In this document: piece after piece, positions 34,201 to 41,231 of the stretch
Position numbering within the stretch: the stretch's first letter is position 1
How the letters are laid out: each line of letters opens with the position of its first letter
Position numbers and translations under genes: made by a program
Notes under the pieces: generated by a model
Seen by the model: the letters and a program-made list of their open reading frames with translations, nothing else
The model's database searches: none
Told to the model about the DNA's origin: nothing
From: an uncultured Psychroserpens sp.
GTDB taxonomy: Bacteria; Bacteroidota; Bacteroidia; Flavobacteriales; Flavobacteriaceae
DNA: 64,000 bases
Assembly: GCF_947492715.1 (NCBI RefSeq)
Contig: NZ_CANLNS010000001.1
Location: 558,001 to 622,000, forward strand
Reading direction: 5' to 3'

Positions 34201-34920
34201 TGTAAAGGAATCAATGACTTCAGGATAAGGGTTGTCATAGCCATCATAAAATCCTGTTTGTGCAGCATAACTTACAGTGATTTTTAGTTTTGAGGCATCA
34301 CCAATAATTTTAGGCGTAATAACACCATTTTCTTTCACAAATAGAAAACGTCCTGTCCTACCAAAAAAATTAAACTGATAGATATCACGTTGATAATCCA
34401 ATTGATAGTCTTGGGCATGTTGCGCATCAAAATAAAACGCTCTTATCTTATAAGCATCACTATTAGGATCTGGATTGTTAGGATCAAAAGTGTCTAGAAT
34501 ATTCCAATCCCAATAGTCATAAAATTGATTGTGATTAATTCCAATAAACATTCCTGGAACGTTTAAATCATCTGGTAGTCCAACTACCGAACGTGAAATC
34601 ACACCGCCAGTTTCTAGCGACCAACCTTTGCCTACCCAGCCCGACTGTTCATTTACGCGAATGCCCGAAACTTGGTATTGTAGGGCCAGACTATAGTTTA
34701 ATCCATTAATGGATTTACTAAATAAGGGCATCCCTATACGAGGTTGCCCTGTATAATGGTTTAAATCTACCTCTTCAAACTTCATTAATTGAGCTACCGT
34801 AGGAGAAGGCCTTATAATTTCTGGAAGTGTAAATGAGTCTTTAGAATTTTCCTGTGCATAAGACAGGGAAAACAACATTAATATAAAGACAGTTAAAATC
34901 TGTGCTACAAAATTTTTCAT
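31270..34920 (-). CDS. large exported RHS-repeat partner protein
   Basis: The 1216-residue protein has a signal peptide (ILMLFSLSYAQ). The N-terminal half (SPTVAQLMKFEEVDLNHYTGQPRIGMPL, GWVGKGWSLETGGVISRSV) matches the conserved start of large Bacteroidota RHS-like proteins, similar to SpvB/TcdB-type openings. The C-terminus ends in YD-like repeats (YNPMVGITKVTDARGYSMTYNYD-type, SMNRLLYVKDQDGNIL). It has no toxin tip. It precedes the RHS effector by 11 bp in the same operon, and such pairs are common in this phylum; it may form part of the export or shell complex. That role is inference. Confidence 0.82.
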   Translation of the reverse strand: MKNFVAQILTVFILMLFSLSYAQENSKDSFTLPEIIRPSPTVAQLMKFEEVDLNHYTGQPRIGMPLFSKSINGLNYSLALQYQVSGIRVNEQSGWVGKGWSLETGGVISRSVVGLPDDLNVPGMFIGINHNQFYDYWDWNILDTFDPNNPDPNSDAYKIRAFYFDAQHAQDYQLDYQRDIYQFNFFGRTGRFLFVKENGVITPKIIGDASKLKITVSYAAQTGFYDGYDNPYPEVIDSFTITDENGFKYTFDQVEVTKNNSFSISYPQPGSGGGAVAPVAGDDIPKFRSAWKLSKVETPNDLNLLSIVYKDVVEEPEYLATTIEHIVDVNTRPYTVGITPSCISALYAQLKPLAVSSTRTTIIDSKKVDYITFRDGVTIEFTSNDNHPEYVGKRLNSVVIKNNGSVNKTYDFNYNAAMENTSSLLFLDEVEENNSLAYVFEYNNKENLNAFGQTLSDAFGYYNSGDEQTYKDLVTSGALSSITYPTGGKREFNWQSNTYSYKGDRLLTFDEIFENPDNYTVTPDSQIHNTTNHYQTGGTPPTSAVQTITVNVDHNANVKYEILSGQDYINPFNFTVYYVPITGSGTAGSFILNGNNTTGNVKVGLKTGTYEFHIAQDPFLPVEDPYAQSTLPHAVSVRLVISPKSLIADELNWWVYGGGLRMSSVENVDAGQTKSKTAFNYQLESLVPSPMGYPGNPNFQGPTNPTHYYSSGSFDGSSHLQRKYTIDSKPIYNAAQIVENPVRYFVTETNNALDAQMTQGNFIGYRDVAAYNVDTSVAPTPQTSGETIKDESVVKYRFHSPIDFPTFTQGYTYPFPRMVDTDYKRGNAKTVSIYDTDNKLLKQTTNTYNYESGAIEQVVTESLAFDTNENDFINGSDGTGPHCARVMFDNFYLYGQNSPLLTKYNTDICTGLPLSRAGLFIAFGSPFIHVNELTVGPSRRYDEVTYKVQLTSTETKDYVYDGTEQVVLNVPIPDKMVTTNQTFSYSSDNYQIAEQNTFLKEKGVDQHWQTKYYYPVGPSLNSNSTVIKDKLEDLNKINEVLETESFKNGVKLSETQNIYHEFVSNQVLPQSVKSGKSSTTPESRIEFIKYDGYGNPQELRKSDGVPISYIWGYDNTFPVAKLLNVTFAQIETVLGSNFNAGSGGLTATQINTLKTNFPDAQVSTYEYNAMVGITKVTDARGYSMTYNYDSMNRLLYVKDQDGNILSENEYNYKNQY

Positions 34921-35174
34921 TGCGTAAATACTTTAATAGTTAACTGAAAACAAATCACCAATTGTCCATTTTACAGGGCTTTGCGATGATTTTGCATGTT
35001 CATTTTTAATGTCTTAAAGCTAATTACGAAATATGAGTCTGGATAAAGGTTATAGCTTTAAATATTAAAGCATAAACCTTTAATTATACCGATATACATG
35101 TCCTTATAATTGAAAAACACAACAAGTTTAGCGCAGTTATTTAATTTCTGCTTATTTTAGTTGAAAGTTTATTC

Positions 35175-36071
35175 ATGTCTTCAAAATCCAGATTAGATCG
35201 TGCTTATAACAATGCTAAAGTTGTTCCATTTGACAATAGCAGTAAGTTAATTTTATTTAGCGATTGCCATAGAGGTGATAATAGCTTTGCCGACGATTTT
35301 GCCAATAACAGAAATATTTATTTTCATGCCTTAAAACACTATTATGCCGAAGGTTTCAGCTATTGCGAGTTAGGCGATGGCGACGAACTTTGGGAAAACT
35401 TATCGTTTGAATCTATCTTAAATGCACACAAAAATGTGTATATGTTGATGAAGTTATTTCATGAACAAGAGCGATTACACATGATTTGGGGAAATCATGA
35501 TATGGTATATCGAGATCCAGACTATGTAGAAAAACATTTATCAACCTATTTTGATCCAAAAATAGGCGAGAATGTTGAACTTTTTTGCGACATCAAATAC
35601 CATGAAGCAGTTGTTTTAAAACATTCTGAAACAGGACAGGAGTTGTTCTTAACCCATGGGCATCAAGCAGATTGGTGGAATTATCTCTTTTGGAAATGGA
35701 GCCGTTTTATGGTTCGCGTTCTATGGAAACCACTCAATGTTATGGGTATTGCAGATCCTACAAGTCCGGCAAAAAACTACAAAGAACTTATAAAAGTTGA
35801 ACGTCGCACTAAAAAATGGATTGCAGATAACGATAACCTCATCACGATTGTTGGTCATACACACAGACCTCGATTCCCAGAACCTGGAGACATCGCTTTT
35901 TTTAATGACGGAAGTTGCGTCCACCCAAGAAGTATTACTGGTATAGAAATTGAAAACGGTGAAATCTCTCTTATTAAATGGCAAATTGCTACCACAGATG
36001 ATGGTACACTTAAAATTGTTAGAATTGTATTAGAAGGACCTAGAAAATTAGTAGATTATAAAACAGATTAA
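35175..36071 (+). CDS. metallophosphoesterase, LpxH-like
   Basis: The 298-residue cytoplasmic protein has the calcineurin-type metal motifs in order: LFSDCHRGD, ELGDGDELWE, MIWGNHDMVY, LTHGHQADWW and IVGHTHRPRFPE. This set resembles UDP-2,3-diacylglucosamine hydrolase (LpxH/LpxI group), which acts in lipid A synthesis, but many phosphatases share it, and the C-terminal DGSCVHPRSITGIEIENGEI is of the flavobacterial branch. Its end overlaps the ferredoxin gene on the other strand by 4 bp. Metallophosphoesterase is certain; substrate is not. Confidence 0.85.
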   Translation: MSSKSRLDRAYNNAKVVPFDNSSKLILFSDCHRGDNSFADDFANNRNIYFHALKHYYAEGFSYCELGDGDELWENLSFESILNAHKNVYMLMKLFHEQERLHMIWGNHDMVYRDPDYVEKHLSTYFDPKIGENVELFCDIKYHEAVVLKHSETGQELFLTHGHQADWWNYLFWKWSRFMVRVLWKPLNVMGIADPTSPAKNYKELIKVERRTKKWIADNDNLITIVGHTHRPRFPEPGDIAFFNDGSCVHPRSITGIEIENGEISLIKWQIATTDDGTLKIVRIVLEGPRKLVDYKTD

Positions 36072-36400
36072 CTCTCAGGGGCTAGTTCTACTTCTAAACC
36101 TTCCATCTCAGGCGTGATTTGAATTTGACAACCCAAACGCGAATTGTCCTTAACATAAAAAGCTTCGCTTAACATGGCTTCTTCGTCGTCTTGCATTTCG
36201 GGAAGTTCGTGCTCAGAATTTACGTAACATTGACATGAGGCGCACATGGCCATACCTCCACAGATACCAACTGTACCTTCTGGAGCCAACTCGTAAGAAC
36301 GAACAACTTCCATGAGGTTCATTGCCATATCTGTAGGTGCCAAAACCTCATGAGTTACACCATCGCGATCTGTTATTTTTATGTTGACGTCTTGTTCCAT
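36068..36400 (-). CDS. 2Fe-2S ferredoxin, adrenodoxin type
   Basis: The 110-residue protein has the cluster ligands Cys47, Cys53, Cys56 (GICGGMAMCASCQ) and Cys91 (RLGCQI), the C-x5-C-x2-C-xn-C spacing of adrenodoxin/ISC-type ferredoxins. It carries single electrons in the cytoplasm. It belongs with the ferredoxin reductase at 36875 and the Fe-S assembly genes upstream, although a four-helix-bundle cassette now separates it from the reductase. ISC or biosynthetic electron donation is likely. Confidence 0.92.
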   Translation of the reverse strand: MEQDVNIKITDRDGVTHEVLAPTDMAMNLMEVVRSYELAPEGTVGICGGMAMCASCQCYVNSEHELPEMQDDEEAMLSEAFYVKDNSRLGCQIQITPEMEGLEVELAPES

Positions 36401-36405
36401 ATAAT

Positions 36406-36438
36406 AGTGGTTAGTAGTTAGTGGTTAGTGGTTAGTAA
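36406..36438. repeat. TTAGTGG/TTAGTAG heptamer repeat, left of cassette
   Basis: The plus strand reads about five tandem units of TAGTGGT/TAGTAGT (TAGTGGTTAGTAGTTAGTGG and onwards). It lies between ferredoxin and the four-helix-bundle gene. The mirror-image block lies on the other side of that gene. Confidence 0.75.
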
Positions 36439-36452
36439 CTTATAGCTTGTTC

Positions 36453-36803
36453 TTAATTTCTAATAGACTTAATCAAACCATGCAACATCTTAGAAATTTC
36501 ATTTGTTTTTTCAATTAGTTTGTCAACCTCAAGTTTATTAATAAAACCAAGTCTTAAAGACAAATACAACATTGATCTAACTTCACTATTAGAAGCTAGT
36601 GAAAAATACAAAAATCTTGAAAAATCGGCATTAGAATTTCTATCAAAACCTTCGGCAATATTATTAGAAATAGAAACAGTAGCTCTTTTTATTTGATCTC
36701 TAAAAGAAAAATCTTTGTTGTCCTTAAAAGTACTGTAAATAGCAACTGCCAAATCTTGAGATTTTTGCCAAACTAATAAGTCTTCAAATCGTTTTACAGC
36801 CAT
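36453..36803 (-). CDS. four-helix-bundle protein (S23/IVS type)
   Basis: The 116-residue protein matches the S23-type family: opening RFEDLLVWQKSQDLAVAIY, FRDQIKRATVSISNNIAEGF, DFSRFLYFSLASNSEVRSML and a closing helix with LIEKTNEISKMLHGLIKSI. The family was first seen in 23S rRNA intervening sequences and is related to the Avd protein of diversity-generating retroelements; stand-alone copies have no defined function. It interrupts the Fe-S operon and is framed by heptamer repeats, so it looks like a small inserted cassette. Confidence 0.9.
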   Translation of the reverse strand: MAVKRFEDLLVWQKSQDLAVAIYSTFKDNKDFSFRDQIKRATVSISNNIAEGFDRNSNADFSRFLYFSLASNSEVRSMLYLSLRLGFINKLEVDKLIEKTNEISKMLHGLIKSIRN

Positions 36804-36806
36804 TAT

Positions 36807-36874
36807 ACCACTTACTACTATTTACTTTTTATTAATCACTAATTACTAACCACTTAATACTATTTACTAAGTGA
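36807..36874. repeat. inverted heptamer-like repeats, right of cassette
   Basis: ACCACTTACTACTATTTACT, AATCACTAATTACTAACCAC and CTTAATACTATTTACTAAGT follow one another. As reverse complement these read TTAGTGG/TTAGTAA units, so the block is inverted relative to 36406-36438. It runs up to the stop codon of the ferredoxin reductase gene. Confidence 0.7.
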
Positions 36875-37936
36875 TTAATCTATCTTTTTCACAACAGCTT
36901 TAGGGGCCTCTTTACGTGTCCCATCAAATCCATTTACACCACTTACTGTTGTATATTTTAACACATAACGTTTGCCAGGATTGATAATTTGATATGCTGC
37001 TTGGCACATTAATGTTGCTTCATGGAATCCGCATAATATCAACTTTAATTTTCCTGGATAGGTATTCACATCACCAATCGCGAAAATTCCTGGAATATTG
37101 GTTTGATAATCTAGAGCATTGTTAACAACAATGGCATTTTTTTCAATCTCCAATCCCCAATTTGCTATTGGTCCCAGTTTTGGAGACAAGCCAAAGAGTG
37201 GAATAAAATGGTCACACTCCAATTCGAATTCTTTTTCAATATGTTGTGCCTGTTTTACAACAACAGCTTTTACATTTCTATCTCCAACAATCCCAATTAC
37301 CTCAGCAGGTGTAACAAGATTTATTTTTCCTTTATTTTTTAACTCTTGAACTTTCTCTACCGAATCTAAGTGACCACGAAATTCATTGCGTCTATGAATT
37401 AATGTGACTTCACTTGCAATATCACTCAAAAAGATACTCCAGTCTAATGCAGAATCTCCACCTCCTGCAATCACTACTTTTTTACCTCTATATATTTCTG
37501 GGTCCTTGATGATATACTCTACACCTTTATCTTCAAAATCGGTAATATTATGAATTAATGGTTTACGCGGCTCAAAACTTCCTAAACCTCCTGCAATAGC
37601 AACAACAGGTGCTTGATGTTTGGTACCTTTATTTGTTGTAACTATAAATGTACCATCGTCTTGCTTATCTATGGTTTCGGCACGCTCACCTAGTGTAAAT
37701 CCTGGTTCAAATTGCTTGCACTGCTCGAGTAATTTATCTGTTAAATCGCCTGCTAAAATTTCTGGGTATGCAGGAATATCGTAGATAGGTTTCTTAGGAT
37801 ATATCTCCGAGCATTGACCTCCTGGTTGCGGTAACGCATCAATTAAATGACATTTTAATTTAAGCAAACCTGCTTCAAAAACGGTGAATAAACCTGTTGG
37901 TCCAGCTCCAATAATGAGTATATCTGTTTTAATCAT
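36875..37936 (-). CDS. ferredoxin-NADP reductase, thioredoxin-reductase-like
   Basis: The 353-residue flavoprotein opens with the FAD-binding IIGAGPTGLFTVFEA and has the NAD(P)-binding VVIAGGGDSALDWSIFL and the C-terminal FAIGDVNTYPGKLKLILCGFHEA. It lacks the CxxC redox pair of thioredoxin reductase, which places it in the TrxR-like ferredoxin-NADP+ reductase group (YumC type). It would pass electrons between NADPH and the ferredoxin at 36068. It is downstream of the NifU-like and Mrp genes with a 173-bp gap that contains a repeat element. Confidence 0.88.
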   Translation of the reverse strand: MIKTDILIIGAGPTGLFTVFEAGLLKLKCHLIDALPQPGGQCSEIYPKKPIYDIPAYPEILAGDLTDKLLEQCKQFEPGFTLGERAETIDKQDDGTFIVTTNKGTKHQAPVVAIAGGLGSFEPRKPLIHNITDFEDKGVEYIIKDPEIYRGKKVVIAGGGDSALDWSIFLSDIASEVTLIHRRNEFRGHLDSVEKVQELKNKGKINLVTPAEVIGIVGDRNVKAVVVKQAQHIEKEFELECDHFIPLFGLSPKLGPIANWGLEIEKNAIVVNNALDYQTNIPGIFAIGDVNTYPGKLKLILCGFHEATLMCQAAYQIINPGKRYVLKYTTVSGVNGFDGTRKEAPKAVVKKID

Positions 37937-38030
37937 TTGTGTGTTTCGAAATTCTGTAATTCTTAATCAGCTTTGTTTGGGCAAAGTTCTTACAATTAAC
38001 GTCTCTTTTTTATGACATTTATCAGTCTAT

Positions 38031-38106
38031 GCGTGAAGGATTGAACGGCCTGTTTGAGCTCCTCGCAGAGAGCGAGTAGTGAAAGCCTGACCCTTGTGGT
38101 CACGCC
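38031..38106 (-). repeat. divergent member of GGCGTT...AACGC repeat family
   Basis: On the minus strand this 76-bp element starts GGCGTGACCACAAGGGTCAG and runs through CTTTCACTACTCGCTCTCT and GAGGAGCTC to ATCCTTCACGC. It aligns with the element at 9119-9188 in the same polarity. It shares GGGTCAGG and the terminal GCGTGAAGGATTG/GCGTTAAGGGTTG blocks with the 20324, 23599 and 25941 copies. It sits between the NifU-like and reductase genes without a reading frame. Confidence 0.6.
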
Positions 38107-38109
38107 ATA

Positions 38110-38352
38110 CTAAGACTCAATATTAACGACTTCTTCTATTTGAGGCGCGTACTTCTTAATGGTCATCTCAACGCCAGATTTAAGTGTCATTTGATTAACA
38201 CTACATCCAACACAAGCACCTTGTAATTGCACTTTAACCAACTTATCATCCTCTATGGATAGTAATGAAATATCACCACCATCACTTTGCAAAAAAGGAC
38301 GAATCTCATCCAATGCTTTTTCTACGTTAAGTCTTAATTCTTCTGTACTCAT
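38110..38352 (-). CDS. NifU-like Fe-S scaffold protein
   Basis: An 80-residue stand-alone NifU C-terminal domain with the Fe-S ligand pair Cys47 and Cys50 in GACVGCSVNQMTL. The opening VEKALDEIRPFLQSDGGDISLL is typical for Nfu-type carriers. It holds and passes on a 4Fe-4S cluster. It starts 3 bp after the stop of the Mrp gene, so the two are translated together and probably act in sequence. Confidence 0.93.
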   Translation of the reverse strand: MSTEELRLNVEKALDEIRPFLQSDGGDISLLSIEDDKLVKVQLQGACVGCSVNQMTLKSGVEMTIKKYAPQIEEVVNIES

Positions 38353-38355
38353 CTA

Positions 38356-39492
38356 TTATTTCTTTACTGCTGAACATCCAGCCATGGTCGTTATTTTAAT
38401 TGCTTCTGTTGGCGGCAAATCGTCATTACGTCTCACTACTTCTTCAACGACATTTTGAGTTAGCTTCTCAAACGCCTTTTCTAAAGATGTAGCTGTTTGT
38501 AATGCTGCTGGTCGACCAACATCTCCAGCTTCTCTTATACTTTGTACCAAAGGTAGTTCTCCTAAAAAGCGTACCTCTAAATCTTCGGCAAGGTTTTGAG
38601 CACCTTCTTTTCCGAAAATATAATATTTATGATCTGGAAGCTCATCTGGTGTAAAATAAGCCATATTTTCTATAATACCCAATACAGGTACATTAATACT
38701 ATCTTGTTGGAACATGGCTACACCTTTTTTTGCATCTGCCAAAGCCACATTTTGCGGTGTACTAACAACCACTGCTCCTGTTATTGGGAGGGATTGCATA
38801 ATACTTAAATGGATATCTCCTGTTCCTGGAGGCAAATCAAGGAGCATAAAATCGAGCTCTCCCCAAGCGGCATCAAAAATCATTTGATTTAATGCTTTTG
38901 CCGCCATTGGTCCTCTCCAAACTACAGCCTGATCTGGTTTTGTAAAAAATCCAATGGATAACATTTTAACACCATAATTTTCTACTGGTCGCATTTTAGA
39001 TTTTCCATCAACTTTTACAGCCAATGGGCGTTCTAATTCTACATCAAACATAATTGGCATCGACGGCCCATAAATATCGGCATCAAGAACTCCAACTTTA
39101 AATCCCATTTTTGCCAAAGTCACAGCAAGGTTCGCCGTTACTGTAGATTTTCCTACGCCTCCTTTTCCAGAAGCTACAGCAATAATATTTTTAATTCCAG
39201 GAATGGCCTTCCCTTTAATAACATTAGGAGCTGCTTTTGCTGGAGCATTAACTTTTACGTTAACGGTAATCTTAGCCTTTTCATAAACGATATCATGAAT
39301 GGTCTTCATGATTTCAACTTCGGTTTTCTTTTTGGCTTGAAGGCTCGGGTTTGAGATAGTAATATCTACAATAACCTCATCTGCAAACGTGACAACATTG
39401 GTTACAGCTCCACTCTCAACCATATTTTGTCCTTCTCCTGGTGCAGAAATGGTTTCGAGCGCTTTAAGTATATCTTGTTTATTTAATTTCAT
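38356..39492 (-). CDS. Mrp/NBP35-type Fe-S carrier ATPase
   Basis: The 378-residue protein has an N-terminal DUF59/MIP18-like domain (residues 1-85) and a P-loop ATPase domain with the deviant Walker A IIAVASGKGGVGKSTVTANL (109-117 core) and LLDLPPGTGDIHL. ApbC-like proteins insert Fe-S clusters. The CxxC that usually follows ENMxYF is absent here (IENMAYFTPDELPDHKYYIF), a substitution I recall from Bacteroidota homologues; remaining cysteines are at the extreme C-terminus (AGCSAVKK). It heads the Fe-S operon. Confidence 0.92.
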   Translation of the reverse strand: MKLNKQDILKALETISAPGEGQNMVESGAVTNVVTFADEVIVDITISNPSLQAKKKTEVEIMKTIHDIVYEKAKITVNVKVNAPAKAAPNVIKGKAIPGIKNIIAVASGKGGVGKSTVTANLAVTLAKMGFKVGVLDADIYGPSMPIMFDVELERPLAVKVDGKSKMRPVENYGVKMLSIGFFTKPDQAVVWRGPMAAKALNQMIFDAAWGELDFMLLDLPPGTGDIHLSIMQSLPITGAVVVSTPQNVALADAKKGVAMFQQDSINVPVLGIIENMAYFTPDELPDHKYYIFGKEGAQNLAEDLEVRFLGELPLVQSIREAGDVGRPAALQTATSLEKAFEKLTQNVVEEVVRRNDDLPPTEAIKITTMAGCSAVKK

Positions 39493-39540
39493 AGTGTGTT
39501 TTAAAAACTAGATCCTTTTATTAAGAATCATTCTAAAATG

Positions 39541-39548
39541 CAAAGATA
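39541..39548 (-). promoter_or_regulatory. -7 box for the Fe-S operon
   Basis: On the minus strand TATCTTTG, an exact TAnnTTTG match, lies 49 bp before the Mrp start. A spaced TTG is not clear. The remainder of the 39493-39816 gap is AT-rich with no reading frame; it holds the 16-mer ATATCCGTCTAAGTGT at 39708-39723, which is nearly the same as 5467-5482. Confidence 0.6.
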
Positions 39549-39816
39549 CAGCGAAATGTTTACATTTTGAAACCGTTTAATTGAAATGATTTATAACACA
39601 ATAGACGCCATGAACCCTATTAATTGATGTAAAAAACAACTGGCAGCACTCGAAATTGCATTACTGGGATTCGATGAACGACAAAATAACAGACACTAAA
39701 TGCAAAAATATCCGTCTAAGTGTTTGATTCATAATGTTTTGTGACTTTGGCATTCAAATTGTTTCTAATAGTATAACTATAGTTACCTCATTGTAGCTAT
39801 TTTAAAAACAGACATT

Positions 39817-40215
39817 ATGTTCACATTTAGAAAAAAAGATCTTAAAGAAGACGCACAATATGTTAAGCGTATTATTACTGCATATTGTGAAAAACCGCAT
39901 ATAAAAAAACTGAGTTCACCAATATCTGAAGAGTTCTTTATTATAGACAAGAAGAACCAGATTTATATATGTATTGAAGATGGTAAAGTTACGCTTTCTA
40001 ATCATGTTTTTTTATACAAAAAACAGTTTAGCTTGTCCTTTACTGATGGTCTTAAAAAACTAATCAAAGAAAGTATAGAATCTGAGATGCAATCTCTTAA
40101 AAGTTCACTTTTTAAGAATGAAACAGACTTACTGGCTAAAGTTCATAATATTTCTTTGTCTGACAAAAAGCCAAACGTTATAAATCATAACTTTAAAAAG
40201 GTATCAAATCTGTAA
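39817..40215 (+). CDS. hypothetical cytoplasmic protein
   Basis: A 132-residue, Lys-rich protein with no signal peptide or membrane segment. The N-terminal two-thirds alternate strands and helices (DAQYVKRIITAYCEKPHIKK, IIDKKNQIYICIEDGKVTLS); the end is helical and basic. I do not recognise a family. It stands alone between two minus-strand genes. Codon use resembles its neighbours, so it is probably a real gene of narrow distribution. Confidence 0.65.
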   Translation: MFTFRKKDLKEDAQYVKRIITAYCEKPHIKKLSSPISEEFFIIDKKNQIYICIEDGKVTLSNHVFLYKKQFSLSFTDGLKKLIKESIESEMQSLKSSLFKNETDLLAKVHNISLSDKKPNVINHNFKKVSNL

Positions 40216-40224
40216 TAACTTTAC

Positions 40225-40554
40225 TTATAATTCTTTAGCGGGATCCCAATATACTTTATCCAAGTTTTGGATTTGATTTTCGATCACTTCTATGCCTTCG
40301 CTTTCAAGAAGTTGTTGCATAAGGTTGGTGCCGTCAAAATGATGCTTTCCTGTTAGCAAACCTTTACGATTTACCACACGATGTGCAGGTACGTCTTTAC
40401 CTGCAGAGCCATTCATAGCATAACCTACCATTCTTGCACTTCGTTTTGCGCCTAAATAATTAGCTATAGCACCATAGCTTGTTACTCTTCCGTAAGGTAT
40501 TAATCGTGCAACTTCGTAAACTTTATCAAAGAAATTAAGTGTTTCTTGTTTCAT
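40225..40554 (-). CDS. alkyltransferase-like protein (ATL), MGMT family
   Basis: The 109-residue protein is a lone MGMT DNA-binding domain: VYEVARLIPYGRVTSYGAIA, MVGYAMNG and the active-site loop VPAHRVV. Position 57 is Ala where O6-alkylguanine methyltransferases have the acceptor Cys (PCHRVV), so it cannot transfer alkyl groups. ATL proteins of this type bind O6-alkylguanine and hand the lesion to nucleotide excision repair. No repair genes are adjacent. Confidence 0.92.
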   Translation of the reverse strand: MKQETLNFFDKVYEVARLIPYGRVTSYGAIANYLGAKRSARMVGYAMNGSAGKDVPAHRVVNRKGLLTGKHHFDGTNLMQQLLESEGIEVIENQIQNLDKVYWDPAKEL

Positions 40555-40599
40555 ATAAATTGTCGTTTGCCAATTGGTATAATCTGTATTTAACTGGGG

Positions 40600-41229
40600 T
40601 TATAAATCCATTATAATATTAATCAAGGTCACACCTGCAACGATACCAGTAATTGCACCAATGATATAGTTCATGTTTTTTTGAGATGTGAATTTTTTAT
40701 CCTTGATTTTATCAAAAAAGAATATATAAATATATAACATAACAAAAGTTCCTGTTGCTGCCCCAGAACAATAGGTCACAATGTTTGAAGTTGCGAAAGT
40801 AAACCACCCAAACGTTGCGATGGTAATGGTCATATAGGCTTGATAAGGAATAGGAAACACATTAATTGCAGACAAAAACATACCTTGAAAAAAACGACTG
40901 TGGTTACTCTTAGTATGCTGTTCTACATCGGGTTTTGGAGAGGTTTTAGCTAGCAATAAAAAATAAATGGTAATTAACACAAAAATCACAAAGGCAACCC
41001 GTTGCAAAACTTCAACAACATAGGGGTGATTACTAAGATATCTTGCAAGCATTGCCGCAATGTAAGTTTGTAAAAACACTATTAAACAAACCCCAATAGA
41101 AAACGCCACGCCACGACTTGAACCTTCCTTTAGACTTACCTTTGCAGCGGTCATATTTAATAATCCAGGAGGAATAACTCCAACAAGGGCGATAATTAAT
41201 CCCAGAAAGAAAATGGCGGTTATGTTCAA
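40600..41229 (-). CDS. LysE-family exporter
   Basis: The 209-residue inner-membrane protein has about six membrane helices and the family opening ITAIFFLGLIIALVGVIPPGLLNMTAAKVSL with the conserved Pro-Pro-Gly. LysE/RhtB proteins export amino acids or related small solutes; the substrate cannot be told. It begins 2 bp after the stop of trmB, so the two are co-transcribed. Confidence 0.85.
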   Translation of the reverse strand: MNITAIFFLGLIIALVGVIPPGLLNMTAAKVSLKEGSSRGVAFSIGVCLIVFLQTYIAAMLARYLSNHPYVVEVLQRVAFVIFVLITIYFLLLAKTSPKPDVEQHTKSNHSRFFQGMFLSAINVFPIPYQAYMTITIATFGWFTFATSNIVTYCSGAATGTFVMLYIYIFFFDKIKDKKFTSQKNMNYIIGAITGIVAGVTLINIIMDL

Positions 41230-41231
41230 AT

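Noticed and set aside
36406-36438. CRISPR-like array of short repeats
   Set aside because: Units are only seven bases, directly adjacent, without spacers or cas genes.
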